A DNA stretch of 64,000 nt from Saliniradius amylolyticus (GTDB lineage Bacteria > Pseudomonadota > Gammaproteobacteria > Enterobacterales > Alteromonadaceae), in assembly GCF_003143555.1 (NCBI RefSeq), contig NZ_CP029347.1, positions 2,790,001 through 2,854,000 on the forward strand, written 5' to 3'. The translations under genes were made by a program, and so were the position numbers. The notes below the pieces were generated by a model. The model was not told where the DNA came from and ran no database searches. It saw nothing but the letters and a program-made list of their open reading frames with translations. Below, one piece after another: positions 26,753 to 36,370 of this stretch (the stretch's first letter is position 1; every line of letters begins with the position of its first letter).

Positions 26753-29563
26753 TCATCCCGACGTTCTGGGATGACAGACCCGGTCCAGCAAGTATAGAAC
26801 AGACTGGTAGGGCAGCGCGCCATGCTGTTGCAAGCCAATCTCACAAGTACGACTGTTCGAAATGCCATAGCTGGCCGAGGTTGGCAACTGTGCCTTCAAT
26901 CCTGTTAACGCACTGGCGTTTAATTCTGGAGTGAAAAACCCTTTGTCCCCGGCAAAGCCACAGCAGTGGATATCTTCAGGTATCACCACTTCCTTGGCGC
27001 AGGCCCGGGCCAGCTGCTCGAGGTAATGACCATTGTGAAGCCTTTGACTGCTGCAGGTTACATGCAAGGCTACGGTCTCTTCCACCGGAGTCAAAGTCAG
27101 GTGAGGCAAGAGAAAACGCACCATAAACTCGGCCGTTTCATAGATCCGACGTGGAGCATCCACATCCTGTAATTGGAGTGCGCAGGGAGAAGCGTCGATC
27201 AACACAGGGATATCCGCGCCTTCACCCAGCGCAGCGAGCAGTTCTTGTTTTTTTTGTCGGGCTAATGCCGGCTGGCCCTTACTGGCAAACGGCATACCGC
27301 AACACAGTTGATCGACGTTGTTTGGAATGATGACTTGCCAACCTGCCTTATCGAAAAGTGACTGAACCACCTCGGGCAACGAGCGCTCATCCGGCCCCCC
27401 GGGTGCCGCACCAAAAATACGATTTGGGCAGCTGGGAATATAGATAGCCTTCGACGTTTGTGTGGAACCTGCGTTAACCGACGATACCCGCTTAGCCCCC
27501 TTGGGCCAGGCGGGAGACCATGTTGGCCCACCCAATGGCCGACTAACAGCATTGAACACCTTGTCGGTGTTATTGTCCCCTATACGATCCCGCACCCACC
27601 CCAGGGTATTTAAGCCAAAACGGGCGATGGCAGTGGTTTCCTTTAAGTGACCGGCCGCCCAGCGTGCCAGAGGCCGAGCCTTGCTCGACGTGGTTTTTGC
27701 TCGCAATGCCTTGATGTAATCACCGGTATTGATATCCACCGGGCAACGTTCGGCGCAAAGCCCGGTGGCGGCACAGGTATCCACCCCCAAATATTGGTAA
27801 GCCTGTTCCAGGATTTGCCGGTCTTCGCCCGAGTAGCTCTTTGACCGTCGCTTTAAGGCAATGCGCTGGCGCGGGGTCAGCGTCAGGTCTTTAGACGGAC
27901 ATACCGGCTCACAGAAGCCACATTCAATGCAATGGTCGATCAGTCCGTCTGTCTCTGGCATGGATTTTAAATGCTTTAAGTGCGCCTCGGGATCATCATT
28001 GAGTACCACTCCGGGGTTTAAAATGCCTTTGGGATCGAGTAATGCCTTGATTTGCTGCATTAACTGATAAGCCTTGTCACCCCATTCATGGCGTACAAAG
28101 GGCGCCATGTTGCGCCCCGTGCCGTGCTCGGCCTTGAGGGAACCATCAAAACGCCCCACCACCAGCTCGCTTACCGCCTGCATAAAGTCTCGGTACTGCT
28201 CGACCTGAGTCTGGGTGTCAAAGGCCTGAGTAAAAACAAAGTGCAGATTGCCTTCCAGTGCATGCCCGAAAATAATCGCCTCGTGATAGCCGAATTGATC
28301 AAACAGCTCATGCAGTGCCGCCACCCCTTCGGCCAGCCGGGCCACATCGAAAGCCACATCCTCAATGATTACCGTGGTGCCAACCTCCCTGACCGCGCCG
28401 ACTGCCGGGAATGTTCCCTTGCGGATCGCCCAGAGCTGCTCGGCGACCTCAGCATCACGACTAAAGCTCACCTCGGCGATCATGTCCTCGGCCTGGGATA
28501 AACACTGCTGCACCTGTTGCTGACGCTCTAGTAAAGTTGACTCATCGGCACCGCCCACTTCAATCAATAGGGCGGCCCCTCGGTCAGTCAAGGCCTGAAT
28601 GTCTGGCATGCCCGGCTTATCGGACACCGACCGCAGCGCCCGCGCATCCAATAGTTCAACAGCATTGACCGACAACCCGGCAAGTTGAGTCACCCGTTCA
28701 CAACAAGACTGAATATCCGCAAACACAAATAACCCCGTCGCCCTGTGCTGGGGCTGTTCGACGGTGTGGTAAGTTATGTCGGCAATAAACCCCAGAGTGC
28801 CTTCAGAGCCGATCATCAGGTGAGCCAGAATATCGACAGGATCTTCGTAGTCCAAAAGGGCATTGATGCCATAGCCTGTGGTGTTTTTCAGCCGATACTT
28901 ATACCTGACCCGCTCTGTCAATTCAGGGTCTGCCAACAAGCGCTCACGTAAGGCAGAAAGCTCAGAAAGCATCGTCCGATGGGATTGGCGGAACCCGGCC
29001 AGACTCTCAGCATTACTGGTATCCAGAACCGTACCGTCAGCCAGTACCACTGTCATGTCTGACAGAGTGTGATAGCTATTTTGCTTAACCCCACAACACA
29101 TGCCCGAGGCATTATTCGCCGCAATACCCCCCACCTTGCAGGCGTTGATGGAAGCCGGATCCGGACCGATTTTACGGCCCAGTGGTGCCAGTGCTCGGTT
29201 TGCCTGCGCACCAATCACTCCGGGTTGTAGCCGGATTTTGCTGCCGGATTCCAGTATTTCCCACTGCCGCCAGTGTCTGTCTAACATTACCAGCACCGAA
29301 TCGGTCACCGCCTGACCGGATAAGCTGGTGCCGGCGGCCCGGAAGGTCAGCGCAATTTCGGCCTTGGCCGCCTGTTCAATTAACCACTGAACCTGTTCTA
29401 CGTTGCTCAAAGTCACCACTAGCTGCGGAAGCAAATGATAGAAACTGGCGTCGGTGCTGTATGCTAAGCGCCGGGGAAGATCCGATATAACCGCAGATTC
29501 GCCAAGTTTTTGCAGTAAATTTCGCTTAAATTGCTGCATTTTGGGAGAAATTGTCACACTCAT
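26753..29563 (-). CDS. FAD/Fe-S D-lactate dehydrogenase (Dld-II type)
   Basis: Membrane-associated flavo-iron-sulfur enzyme of 936 residues, the length of Shewanella Dld-II, passing electrons from D-lactate to quinone. The FAD_binding_4 domain is near 40-260 (FRAAGTSLSGQAVTDSV, GGIAANNASGMCCG), then the FAD oxidase C domain to about 530 (HALEGNLHFV). Two ferredoxin-type motifs follow (CIECGFCEPVCPS; CAATGLCAERCPVD), and two CCG heterodisulfide-reductase-like motifs (DQLCCGMPFASKG; DIHCCGFAGDKG). It is divergent from the RpiR/MurR-like regulator. Because MurQ releases D-lactate, it may finish MurNAc breakdown. Other 2-hydroxyacids (YdiJ-like) are possible substrates. Confidence 0.85.
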   Translation of the reverse strand: MSVTISPKMQQFKRNLLQKLGESAVISDLPRRLAYSTDASFYHLLPQLVVTLSNVEQVQWLIEQAAKAEIALTFRAAGTSLSGQAVTDSVLVMLDRHWRQWEILESGSKIRLQPGVIGAQANRALAPLGRKIGPDPASINACKVGGIAANNASGMCCGVKQNSYHTLSDMTVVLADGTVLDTSNAESLAGFRQSHRTMLSELSALRERLLADPELTERVRYKYRLKNTTGYGINALLDYEDPVDILAHLMIGSEGTLGFIADITYHTVEQPQHRATGLFVFADIQSCCERVTQLAGLSVNAVELLDARALRSVSDKPGMPDIQALTDRGAALLIEVGGADESTLLERQQQVQQCLSQAEDMIAEVSFSRDAEVAEQLWAIRKGTFPAVGAVREVGTTVIIEDVAFDVARLAEGVAALHELFDQFGYHEAIIFGHALEGNLHFVFTQAFDTQTQVEQYRDFMQAVSELVVGRFDGSLKAEHGTGRNMAPFVRHEWGDKAYQLMQQIKALLDPKGILNPGVVLNDDPEAHLKHLKSMPETDGLIDHCIECGFCEPVCPSKDLTLTPRQRIALKRRSKSYSGEDRQILEQAYQYLGVDTCAATGLCAERCPVDINTGDYIKALRAKTTSSKARPLARWAAGHLKETTAIARFGLNTLGWVRDRIGDNNTDKVFNAVSRPLGGPTWSPAWPKGAKRVSSVNAGSTQTSKAIYIPSCPNRIFGAAPGGPDERSLPEVVQSLFDKAGWQVIIPNNVDQLCCGMPFASKGQPALARQKKQELLAALGEGADIPVLIDASPCALQLQDVDAPRRIYETAEFMVRFLLPHLTLTPVEETVALHVTCSSQRLHNGHYLEQLARACAKEVVIPEDIHCCGFAGDKGFFTPELNASALTGLKAQLPTSASYGISNSRTCEIGLQQHGALPYQSVLYLLDRVCHPRTSG

Positions 29564-29600
29564 AAGTTACTGTGGCTCCTCTGAGTCATTTTGGTTACCA

Positions 29601-29654
29601 TTGACCATGGCAGGCCTATTCACTATATAATCCTAAAAAGAAGAATAACTTATT
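29601..29654 (+). promoter_or_regulatory. rpiR-type gene promoter with small palindrome
   Basis: TTGACC (29601-29606) and TATAAT (29626-29631), 19 bases apart, form a plausible sigma-70 promoter. AATAA-C-TTATT (29644-29654) lies just after the expected start point, where a repressor could autoregulate. The spacer is slightly long and the palindrome short. Confidence 0.4.
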
Positions 29655-29667
29655 AGTTGTCATCACT

Positions 29668-30522
29668 ATGTCCAGTCTGATTAAGATCAAAGCCATCCGC
29701 GATAGCCTCTCTGCCAACGAGAACAAGCTGGCCGACTATGTATTGGCGCATCCCGAATCGATCCGTAATTTGTCCTCCCAGAAGCTGGCACAAACCGTCG
29801 GCGTCAGTCAGTCCAGCGTGGTCAAGTTCTCTCAGAAACTGGGCTATAAGGGCTATCCGGATTTTAAGTTCGCTCTCAACGACAGCCTGCATCGCCAGAA
29901 TGAGCAAGGACAAGCGGCACCATTACACGGTCAAATCTCACTCAGCGATTCCTTCGAAGAAATGTCAGAAAAGCTGCTGTCCAGTGAGATTAAGGTACTC
30001 ACTCAGACAAAGGCAGCCAATGAGCAATGGGCTTACGAAAAAGCCAGCCAACTGCTACTCGATGCCAAGCGAATTCTCATCTGCGGCATCGGCAGCTCGG
30101 CCCTGGTGGCTCAGGATCTCAGCTTTAAGTTACAGAAGCTGGGCATGGCCGCCGTGGCCGAGAGCGACTCACACGTGCAAATGGCGAATGTGGCCAACTA
30201 CGGCTCCGAAGATCTGCTGTTTGTGATCAGCGAATCAGGAGAAACCCGGGAAGAGGTAGCGGTCACTAACATCGCCCGAGACAACCAGGTTCCGGTGATC
30301 AGTCTGACCCGCTTCGCCAACAACAGTATCGCTAAGAAAGCCGATTGTAAGTTATACACCGTGGCCGAAGAAGACTCGGCCCGGCTATCGTCCATTTTGG
30401 CTCATACCGCCCAATCTTTTGTACTTGATACGCTGTTCATACTGCTGACCCAGACCTCCGAGCGAGGTCGTCAGTTACTGGAACTATCCAACGACGTCGT
30501 GCGGCAATACCGTAACCGTTAG
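29668..30522 (+). CDS. RpiR/MurR-family transcriptional regulator
   Basis: Protein of 284 residues: N-terminal HTH_6 (LSANENKLADYVLAHPESIR and VSQSSVVKFSQKLGYKGYPD, residues 1-80) and a C-terminal SIS sugar-phosphate-binding domain (about 125-260; ILICGIGSSALVAQDLSFKL and ISESGETREEV). E. coli MurR, which has this architecture, responds to MurNAc-6-phosphate and controls murQ. The convergent NamZ-MurQ-symporter unit next door supports the same role. HexR is the main alternative, but the glucose genes HexR usually accompanies are absent. Confidence 0.85.
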   Translation: MSSLIKIKAIRDSLSANENKLADYVLAHPESIRNLSSQKLAQTVGVSQSSVVKFSQKLGYKGYPDFKFALNDSLHRQNEQGQAAPLHGQISLSDSFEEMSEKLLSSEIKVLTQTKAANEQWAYEKASQLLLDAKRILICGIGSSALVAQDLSFKLQKLGMAAVAESDSHVQMANVANYGSEDLLFVISESGETREEVAVTNIARDNQVPVISLTRFANNSIAKKADCKLYTVAEEDSARLSSILAHTAQSFVLDTLFILLTQTSERGRQLLELSNDVVRQYRNR

Positions 30523-31733
30523 GGATACAACAGGTAAGGCTGACGCTGACGCTTAAAGCGCGTTAACCCCTCAGCCCATTGTGTACGGATCTCCTGTTCG
30601 GTCTTACCATTCACAATGGCCAGCCGTAACTTATCGGTCCCGGACAGCTTGTCCATCCATGCCTTGCGAGTGAAAAAGGTTTCCTCCGCTTGCTCAAAGG
30701 CCTGATACCAGCTAAGCAGGATGTCCAGACGGATACTACCTGGCTTGTGACCGCGCAGATCCATACCCAGCGCTTTCACCCCTTCCAGTTTAGGGTGAGT
30801 CGACACACCGGGGATAGAGCGAGGCGTAAAAGCGAAAGCAGGTTCTGCGTCGGTGACATAATGCTTGTCATGGCCAATAACCTGGAAGGGGAAGTCTGTT
30901 CCCCGGCCAATGCTAACCGGTGTGGCTTCGAAAAAGCCCAACGTGGGATAGAGACGTATGGAGCTGTAATTGGGGAGATTGGGGCTGGGTTTAACCGGCA
31001 AGGGATATTCCATCTCCCGTTGGTAATTAGCCACGGGGACCACCGTAAGATCGAGCGACTTATCCGTATCCAGCCAACCTTCGCCCTGGATCATCTGTGC
31101 CAGCTCGGCCACAGTCATCCCGTGAACCAGCGGAATAGGATGCATACCCACAAAGGATTGATACTCTGGCTCCAGAACCGGCCCGTCGACATAATCACCA
31201 TTAGGGTTAGGACGATCCAACACCATAAAGGCAACGCCCGCCTCTGCAGCAGCTTCCATCACATAGTGCATGGAACTGATATAGGTGTAAAACCGCACGC
31301 CCACATCCTGAATATCGAACAGGATCACATCCAGATCGACCAATGCCTCGGGCTCGGGTTTGCGAGTCTTACCATAGATGGAATACAGTTCGATGCCCGT
31401 CTTATGATCCACCCCACTCTCGACCTTTGCCCCGGCATCGTGATCACCACGGAAGCCGTGCTCAGGGGCGAAGATGCGTCTGACCTCAACCCCCTCGGCT
31501 AATAACTTATCCACCAGATGCTGCTGGCCCACCATGGAGGTTTGATTGACCACCATTCCCACTCGCTTGCCTTGCAACTGAGGCAGGTAGCTTTGCGTCC
31601 GCTCGGCGCCGACCACTATCGGCTCGGGCTGCTCGGGTGCTCCTGATTTGGCTGGCGTTTGACCATTTTGTCCGCAGGCACTTAGCACCGTTGTCACTAG
31701 CAAAGCGATAAAGAGACCGGCATAGTTCATCAC
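30519..31733 (-). CDS. namZ: NamZ-like exo-beta-N-acetylmuramidase lipoprotein (DUF1343, GH171)
   Basis: Protein of 404 residues, exported as a lipoprotein (lipobox LSAC, Cys20). The DUF1343 domain fills the rest: [57 protein letters not shown] and [14 protein letters not shown] are its signature. Bacillus subtilis NamZ removes MurNAc from non-reducing ends of peptidoglycan chains, acting with NagZ and upstream of MurQ. Here the gene overlaps murQ by 4 bases, and nagZ is in the divergent operon, so function is well supported by context. It overlaps the rpiR-type gene end by 4 bases. Confidence 0.88.
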   Translation of the reverse strand: MMNYAGLFIALLVTTVLSACGQNGQTPAKSGAPEQPEPIVVGAERTQSYLPQLQGKRVGMVVNQTSMVGQQHLVDKLLAEGVEVRRIFAPEHGFRGDHDAGAKVESGVDHKTGIELYSIYGKTRKPEPEALVDLDVILFDIQDVGVRFYTYISSMHYVMEAAAEAGVAFMVLDRPNPNGDYVDGPVLEPEYQSFVGMHPIPLVHGMTVAELAQMIQGEGWLDTDKSLDLTVVPVANYQREMEYPLPVKPSPNLPNYSSIRLYPTLGFFEATPVSIGRGTDFPFQVIGHDKHYVTDAEPAFAFTPRSIPGVSTHPKLEGVKALGMDLRGHKPGSIRLDILLSWYQAFEQAEETFFTRKAWMDKLSGTDKLRLAIVNGKTEQEIRTQWAEGLTRFKRQRQPYLLYP

Positions 31734-32686
31734 GCTTCCCCTCCGTGAGCTTGTACGGCCTTACGCAAGAAACCCCGATGTTGACTCAGTAATGCCTCTG
31801 AGGCGGCTTTATCGGCACCGGTCAGAATATGCAGAATCGCCAGCTTGGCCTTATAGTCACAGTCAATCAGCGCCTGACGAGCCTCCTGTTCAGCACAGTC
31901 TGTGGCCTGCATAACGATTCGAATAGCGCGGGCGTAGAGCTTTTCGTTGCTGGCGTTTACATCCACCATCAGATTCTGATAACTCTTACCCGAACCAATC
32001 ATGGCCGCCGTACTTAGCATATTCAGCACCATTTTCTGAGCGCTGCCTGACTTCAGACGGGTGGAACCGGTTAATGCCTCGGGTCCCACAGCCACACAAA
32101 TTGGGATCTGTGCCTCTTCCGTCACCGGGGAGCCAGGATTGCAGGTCACTCCGACTGCCGTCGCTCCCAGGGATTTAGCATACTTCAGCGCCGCGATGAC
32201 ATAGGGCGTGCGCCCGCTGGCCGCAAGGCCAACCAGTACATCCTTTCGATTCAGTCCTGCCTCTTGAAGATCGTCCACCGCCAGCTCAGGATCGTCTTCG
32301 GCCCCTTCCACGGCTTTATAAATCGCATTATCGCCCCCGGCGATGATGCCCTGCACCAGCTGGTCGCTGACGCTGAATGTCGGCGGGCATTCTACCGCAT
32401 CCAGAATGCCCAAACGGCCACTGGTCCCGGCACCGATGTAGATCAGCCGCCCACCATCGGCAAAAGCAGCAATAACCTTCTCAACCGCCTGGGCAATCTG
32501 AGGCAAAACCTGCCTGACTGCCGGAGCCACCTTCTGATCCTCGTCATTGAGTCTTTTAAGCACCTCCAGTGTCGGCAGGGTATCAATGTCCATGGTTTCG
32601 GGGTTACGCCCCTCAGAGACCATCGTATCCAGCTGTTTAATCAGCTGTGACTGACGCTGATGTGAGTCCGTTGTTGATTGAGTCAT
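31730..32686 (-). CDS. murQ: MurQ, N-acetylmuramic acid 6-phosphate etherase
   Basis: Cytoplasmic lyase of 318 residues that splits MurNAc-6-phosphate into GlcNAc-6-phosphate and D-lactate. The SIS fold shows [23 protein letters not shown] with the family catalytic Glu region, [19 protein letters not shown], and [20 protein letters not shown], all typical of MurQ. It lies between the NamZ-like and symporter genes in one minus-strand unit. No MurP phosphotransferase gene is present, so the 6-phosphate must come from a kinase outside the window. Confidence 0.96.
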   Translation of the reverse strand: MTQSTTDSHQRQSQLIKQLDTMVSEGRNPETMDIDTLPTLEVLKRLNDEDQKVAPAVRQVLPQIAQAVEKVIAAFADGGRLIYIGAGTSGRLGILDAVECPPTFSVSDQLVQGIIAGGDNAIYKAVEGAEDDPELAVDDLQEAGLNRKDVLVGLAASGRTPYVIAALKYAKSLGATAVGVTCNPGSPVTEEAQIPICVAVGPEALTGSTRLKSGSAQKMVLNMLSTAAMIGSGKSYQNLMVDVNASNEKLYARAIRIVMQATDCAEQEARQALIDCDYKAKLAILHILTGADKAASEALLSQHRGFLRKAVQAHGGEA

Positions 32687-32709
32687 GGTAATACTCCGTT
32701 AAAAGGTGA

Positions 32710-34314
32710 TTAGCGAGTCAACTCACTGCCTGCGGTCTCATTGACCAGAACATCCGCTTGTTGACGCCCGGCAAAACAAACAAGAAAGGCGATCAGACTG
32801 CCGAGGCAAAGCTGGTACGTGAAACCAAGATTAAAGTAGAGAGACTGTGGCAGGTACAGTGTCTGAATATAGGGCTGCATCAACAATGGCACCATAAAGC
32901 CCACCAACAGTGCGGCAGTCACAGACGAGGCACTACCACGGCGAGTGAACAATGTCGTGAAGTACACGCCCAGCAACCCACAATAGGAAAACACCATCAC
33001 ACTCAAGGCAAAGGCTAACAGTGGCATTTCCGAGTATTGCTGCCAGAAATAACACAGGATAGCCATGCCGCCCAGAGCAGCGGCGGCCACCACCATGCCC
33101 ATCTGTCCTGCAAAAACAAAGTGTTTTTCTTCTTTACCCGGATGGTGCTTTTCCACCCAGGGGCGGTAGAGATCCTGCACCAATACTGACGACATAGCGT
33201 TTAGTCCCGAGTTCAACGTAGACAGCGCCGCAGCAATCACGCCGACGGTTACCAGACCACGGATACCCGGCGGGATCTCGTTAAGCACATAGTACATAAA
33301 GATGGTGACATCCTCGCCGTTGAAGCTCGGCGCCGCCTCTAACACGCCGCCACCAGTCATCAGTTCCGGTCGCTGGTAATAGATGTATAACAGCAGGCCA
33401 ATGGCGATAAATAAGGCCATTACAGGGATCACCATTACCACCGACCAGATCAGGGCCTTGGCCCCTTCTTTGGCGTTCTTACAACTCAACATGCGCTGAC
33501 TCATATCCTGATCCAGCCCGAAGGCCGCGATATTCAACAGCAGAAAACCGGTCACCGCCGACCAAAAAGTGAACACGCCCGAGGAGGTAAAATCGAGCCG
33601 GAAATCCAACAGTGTTAACTTAGATAGCTCGCGCTCTGGCGGATTTTGTAAGGCGTGGATGATCTCACCGAAATCTGCCGGAATGGCCGACAGTAAGTAA
33701 GCAATCACAAAGATGGCGGCCCCAACATAGACCACGGTTTGAATCACGTCCGAATAGATCACTGAGCGAATCCCACCTACAAAGGAGTAGGCAAGCCCCA
33801 CCACCGCCAGGATTAACACCGAGCTGATTACGTTGGTGGCCTCAATATTAGCAAACAGGATCATGGACACGGCTATCGCCGCCATATACAGCCGGGCACC
33901 ACTGGCAAATACGCGCCCAAACAAGTACATCAGACCCGCCTGTTTCTTAGCCCGCTGCCCGAAGCGCTCTTCCAGCAGCTCATACACCGTCGTGACCCTA
34001 AGCTGATAAAACTTGGGAATCAGAAACCAGGCCACGCCGACGGCAGCCAATGCAGCGCCAATGTTTGTGGCCAGGTAGCTAAAGTCCCCCTGATAGCCCT
34101 GATCCGGGCCACCTAAAAAGGTGGCTGCAGACTGAGAGGTCGCCAGTACCGACACTGCCACCATCCAGATAGGCATGCTGTTGCCACCGAGAAAGTAATC
34201 CTGAGTGGTGGCCGACTGCTTACGACTGAAATACCAACCGGTAAATGCCATAACGGCGAAATAGCCTAAAAAAACCAGCCAGTCTTGCCAGAAAAATTGC
34301 ACCTGCATAGTCAC
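32710..34314 (-). CDS. sodium:solute symporter (SSS), probable MurNAc/amino-sugar importer
   Basis: Inner-membrane protein of 534 residues with about 13-14 helices and the SSS signature: YFLGGNSMPIWMVAVSVLAT near the start, the Na+-site helix AAALSTLNSGLNAMSSVLV, and LNIAAFGLDQDMSQRMLSCK. SSS proteins carry sugars, amino acids or vitamins with sodium. The family does not fix the substrate. Position, 23 bases upstream of murQ and divergent from nagZ, suggests MurNAc, GlcNAc or a disaccharide. It would replace the PTS transporter MurP used in E. coli. Confidence 0.85.
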   Translation of the reverse strand: MTMQVQFFWQDWLVFLGYFAVMAFTGWYFSRKQSATTQDYFLGGNSMPIWMVAVSVLATSQSAATFLGGPDQGYQGDFSYLATNIGAALAAVGVAWFLIPKFYQLRVTTVYELLEERFGQRAKKQAGLMYLFGRVFASGARLYMAAIAVSMILFANIEATNVISSVLILAVVGLAYSFVGGIRSVIYSDVIQTVVYVGAAIFVIAYLLSAIPADFGEIIHALQNPPERELSKLTLLDFRLDFTSSGVFTFWSAVTGFLLLNIAAFGLDQDMSQRMLSCKNAKEGAKALIWSVVMVIPVMALFIAIGLLLYIYYQRPELMTGGGVLEAAPSFNGEDVTIFMYYVLNEIPPGIRGLVTVGVIAAALSTLNSGLNAMSSVLVQDLYRPWVEKHHPGKEEKHFVFAGQMGMVVAAAALGGMAILCYFWQQYSEMPLLAFALSVMVFSYCGLLGVYFTTLFTRRGSASSVTAALLVGFMVPLLMQPYIQTLYLPQSLYFNLGFTYQLCLGSLIAFLVCFAGRQQADVLVNETAGSELTR

Positions 34315-34372
34315 CTCAACATCGCCACAGTATGATGGCTTATGTATCCTGAATACCTTTATACCAAATATT

Positions 34373-34395
34373 TAATTCCATTATAAGTGGAATTA
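34373..34395. promoter_or_regulatory. inverted repeat, candidate MurR-like operator 1
   Basis: TAATTCCA (34373-34380) and TGGAATTA (34388-34395) are perfect 8-bp arms with a 7-base spacer. They sit in the 145-base divergent region between the symporter and nagZ genes, where one regulator could control both arms of the locus. Assignment to the RpiR-type protein is inference. Confidence 0.5.
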
Positions 34396-34413
34396 TAATA
34401 AATATTTTATTAT
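34395..34413. promoter_or_regulatory. inverted repeat, candidate operator 2
   Basis: ATAATAAA (34395-34402) and TTTATTAT (34406-34413) flank TAT, directly abutting operator 1. The AT composition makes chance more likely, but two adjoining palindromes in one divergent promoter suit paired dimer binding. Confidence 0.4.
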
Positions 34414-34459
34414 TCTACTAACTTTCTGTTTACATGCGGGATAAGACGAGGAAAACGCT

Positions 34460-36370
34460 ATGACAAGGTCGCTGCTATGTACCATCCCTGTTAACTGGCG
34501 ACGTGCCAGCCTGAAAGTCACTGCCTTACTGATGATGGGAGGACTCAGCGCCTGCAGCCATAAGGCCAGCACAGTGCAGGTCGACAGCGAGCTTCGCCAG
34601 GCAGTGGCCCAGAAGATTATGATCGATATCCGCTACTTTTGCGAATCGGCCCCGGCTCCTGAGGAGCCTTGCGAGCAGGGCGTAACCCAGCTGCCAGAAG
34701 AATTAGCAAAAGTAGTGAGTGATACTGGTTTAGGTGGCATCATTTTATTTGCCGAGAATATCCAGTCCAAATCTCAGATCGTGCGGCTTAATCATGAACT
34801 ACAGCAAGCCGGATTAAGCTCCAATGCTGGACATCCTCTGTTTATCAGCGTGGATCAGGAAGGCGGCCGGGTGGTGCGCACACCACCCGAGATGGCCACC
34901 ACACTGAGCGGTAATATGGCCATCGGCGCCACCTATGCCCGGCATGGGACTGAGTTTGCTACCCAAACCGGCATCCTGCTGGGTAAAGAGGTGAAGGCGA
35001 TGGGCTTTAATATTAACCACGCGCCCGATGTAGATGTGAATGTGAACCCCGACAACCCAGTGATTAACGTGCGTGCCTTTGGCGAGGATGCCAACACGGT
35101 TGCCAAGCTCGGCTTAGCGCAGATGAACGGACTGCAATCTGAAGGGGTACTGGCTACTCTTAAACACTTTCCCGGCCATGGTGATACCTCCGTCGACAGC
35201 CATACTGGCTTGCCCAGAGTGGAGCACGATCGCGACACCATCGAACAAGTGGACCTGAAGCCCTTCGCTCATGCGATTGAACAAGGCTCTCCCGCTATGG
35301 TGATGACCGCGCATATTCAGTACCCGCAGCTGGACGACTCCACTTTGACCACCAAAGACGGTTCCGAGGTCATCCGTCCTGCTACTTTATCTCGCGCCAT
35401 ACTCACCGATCTGCTCAGAGAAAAGATGGGTTTTAAGGGCCTGATTGCCACCGACGCTATGGATATGGCTGGCATCTCGCATTTTTTCGAGCCGACTCAG
35501 GCGGTGATCGAGACCTTTAAGGCCGGAGCCGATCTGGCACTAATGCCAGTGAAGATTCGCCATCCGGGTGAGCTTCATAAAGTCGAAACCCTGATCGATG
35601 CCGTTGTGAATGCTGTGCATCGCGGCGAGTTGGATCGGCAGGAAGTGCTCGCCTCAGCAAAACGGATTGTTCAAACTAAACAGCAATACCAGCTTGCAGA
35701 GCAGGCTCGTCAGCCATTATCGGTAAAGGTTGCCCAAGCTGAGGCTGTACTTGCCTCCGCCAAACACCGGCAGACAGAGCAAGCTCTGGCCGATGCCGCC
35801 ATTACTCAGGTACGCAATCAGAACAATGCCTTGCCACTGCCTGACAGCGCCCACCAGATTCACCTGATAATGCCCGATAAGGCCAAGTGCGTAGCACTCA
35901 GTCAGCACCTACAAACTTACAGTAATAATGCCGTTACCTGCACCAGCCTGCGCAGTTACAACGCCACCGATGCTATTCGCGCGATCCGCCTGGCCGACTC
36001 AGTGGTGATGGCCAATATCAGCCCCCGGCAGAGTGCTGTTGAACGCGGTGGTATGGACAATTTAACGCAAACTCGCTTGCAGGCCCTGAACTATAACGAC
36101 CAGCAAAAGATACTCCCAGAGCTTATTCAGATCGCCAAAGACAAAGGTAAACCAGTCACCTTTATCAGCCTGCGCGCGCCTTATGACATTGAGCGCATCG
36201 CCGACCAGGCCGATGCTGTATTAGCGAGCTTCGCCTACAACGTCTACTTCAAACAGGATCAGCAGGGTCGACTGCTGGCCATGAGCCCGATTTTCGATGC
36301 CCTGGCCCGGACATTGTTGGGGCAATTAGAGCCCCAGGGGCAACTGCCCGTCACACTGGGTAATCACTGA
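34460..36370 (+). CDS. nagZ: NagZ-type beta-N-acetylglucosaminidase lipoprotein, two-domain form (GH3)
   Basis: GH3 enzyme of 636 residues releasing GlcNAc from GlcNAc-MurNAc chains or muropeptides. The NagZ signature KHFPGHGDTSVDSH starts at Lys235, with the Asp/His dyad at 246/248. The nucleophile is Asp332 (TDAMDMAGI). A second domain follows from about residue 430, as in Bacillus NagZ and unlike the ~340-residue cytoplasmic enzyme of E. coli. A lipobox LSAC (Cys32) shows that it is exported. First gene of a seven-gene operon; its stop overlaps the ATG of nagX by one base. GAGGA lies upstream. Confidence 0.93.
   Translation: MTRSLLCTIPVNWRRASLKVTALLMMGGLSACSHKASTVQVDSELRQAVAQKIMIDIRYFCESAPAPEEPCEQGVTQLPEELAKVVSDTGLGGIILFAENIQSKSQIVRLNHELQQAGLSSNAGHPLFISVDQEGGRVVRTPPEMATTLSGNMAIGATYARHGTEFATQTGILLGKEVKAMGFNINHAPDVDVNVNPDNPVINVRAFGEDANTVAKLGLAQMNGLQSEGVLATLKHFPGHGDTSVDSHTGLPRVEHDRDTIEQVDLKPFAHAIEQGSPAMVMTAHIQYPQLDDSTLTTKDGSEVIRPATLSRAILTDLLREKMGFKGLIATDAMDMAGISHFFEPTQAVIETFKAGADLALMPVKIRHPGELHKVETLIDAVVNAVHRGELDRQEVLASAKRIVQTKQQYQLAEQARQPLSVKVAQAEAVLASAKHRQTEQALADAAITQVRNQNNALPLPDSAHQIHLIMPDKAKCVALSQHLQTYSNNAVTCTSLRSYNATDAIRAIRLADSVVMANISPRQSAVERGGMDNLTQTRLQALNYNDQQKILPELIQIAKDKGKPVTFISLRAPYDIERIADQADAVLASFAYNVYFKQDQQGRLLAMSPIFDALARTLLGQLEPQGQLPVTLGNH

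Noticed and set aside
34315-34459. AT-rich stretch as a replication or attachment site
   Set aside because: The repeats are small palindromes suited to a repressor; there are no DnaA-box clusters, integrase or direct duplications.
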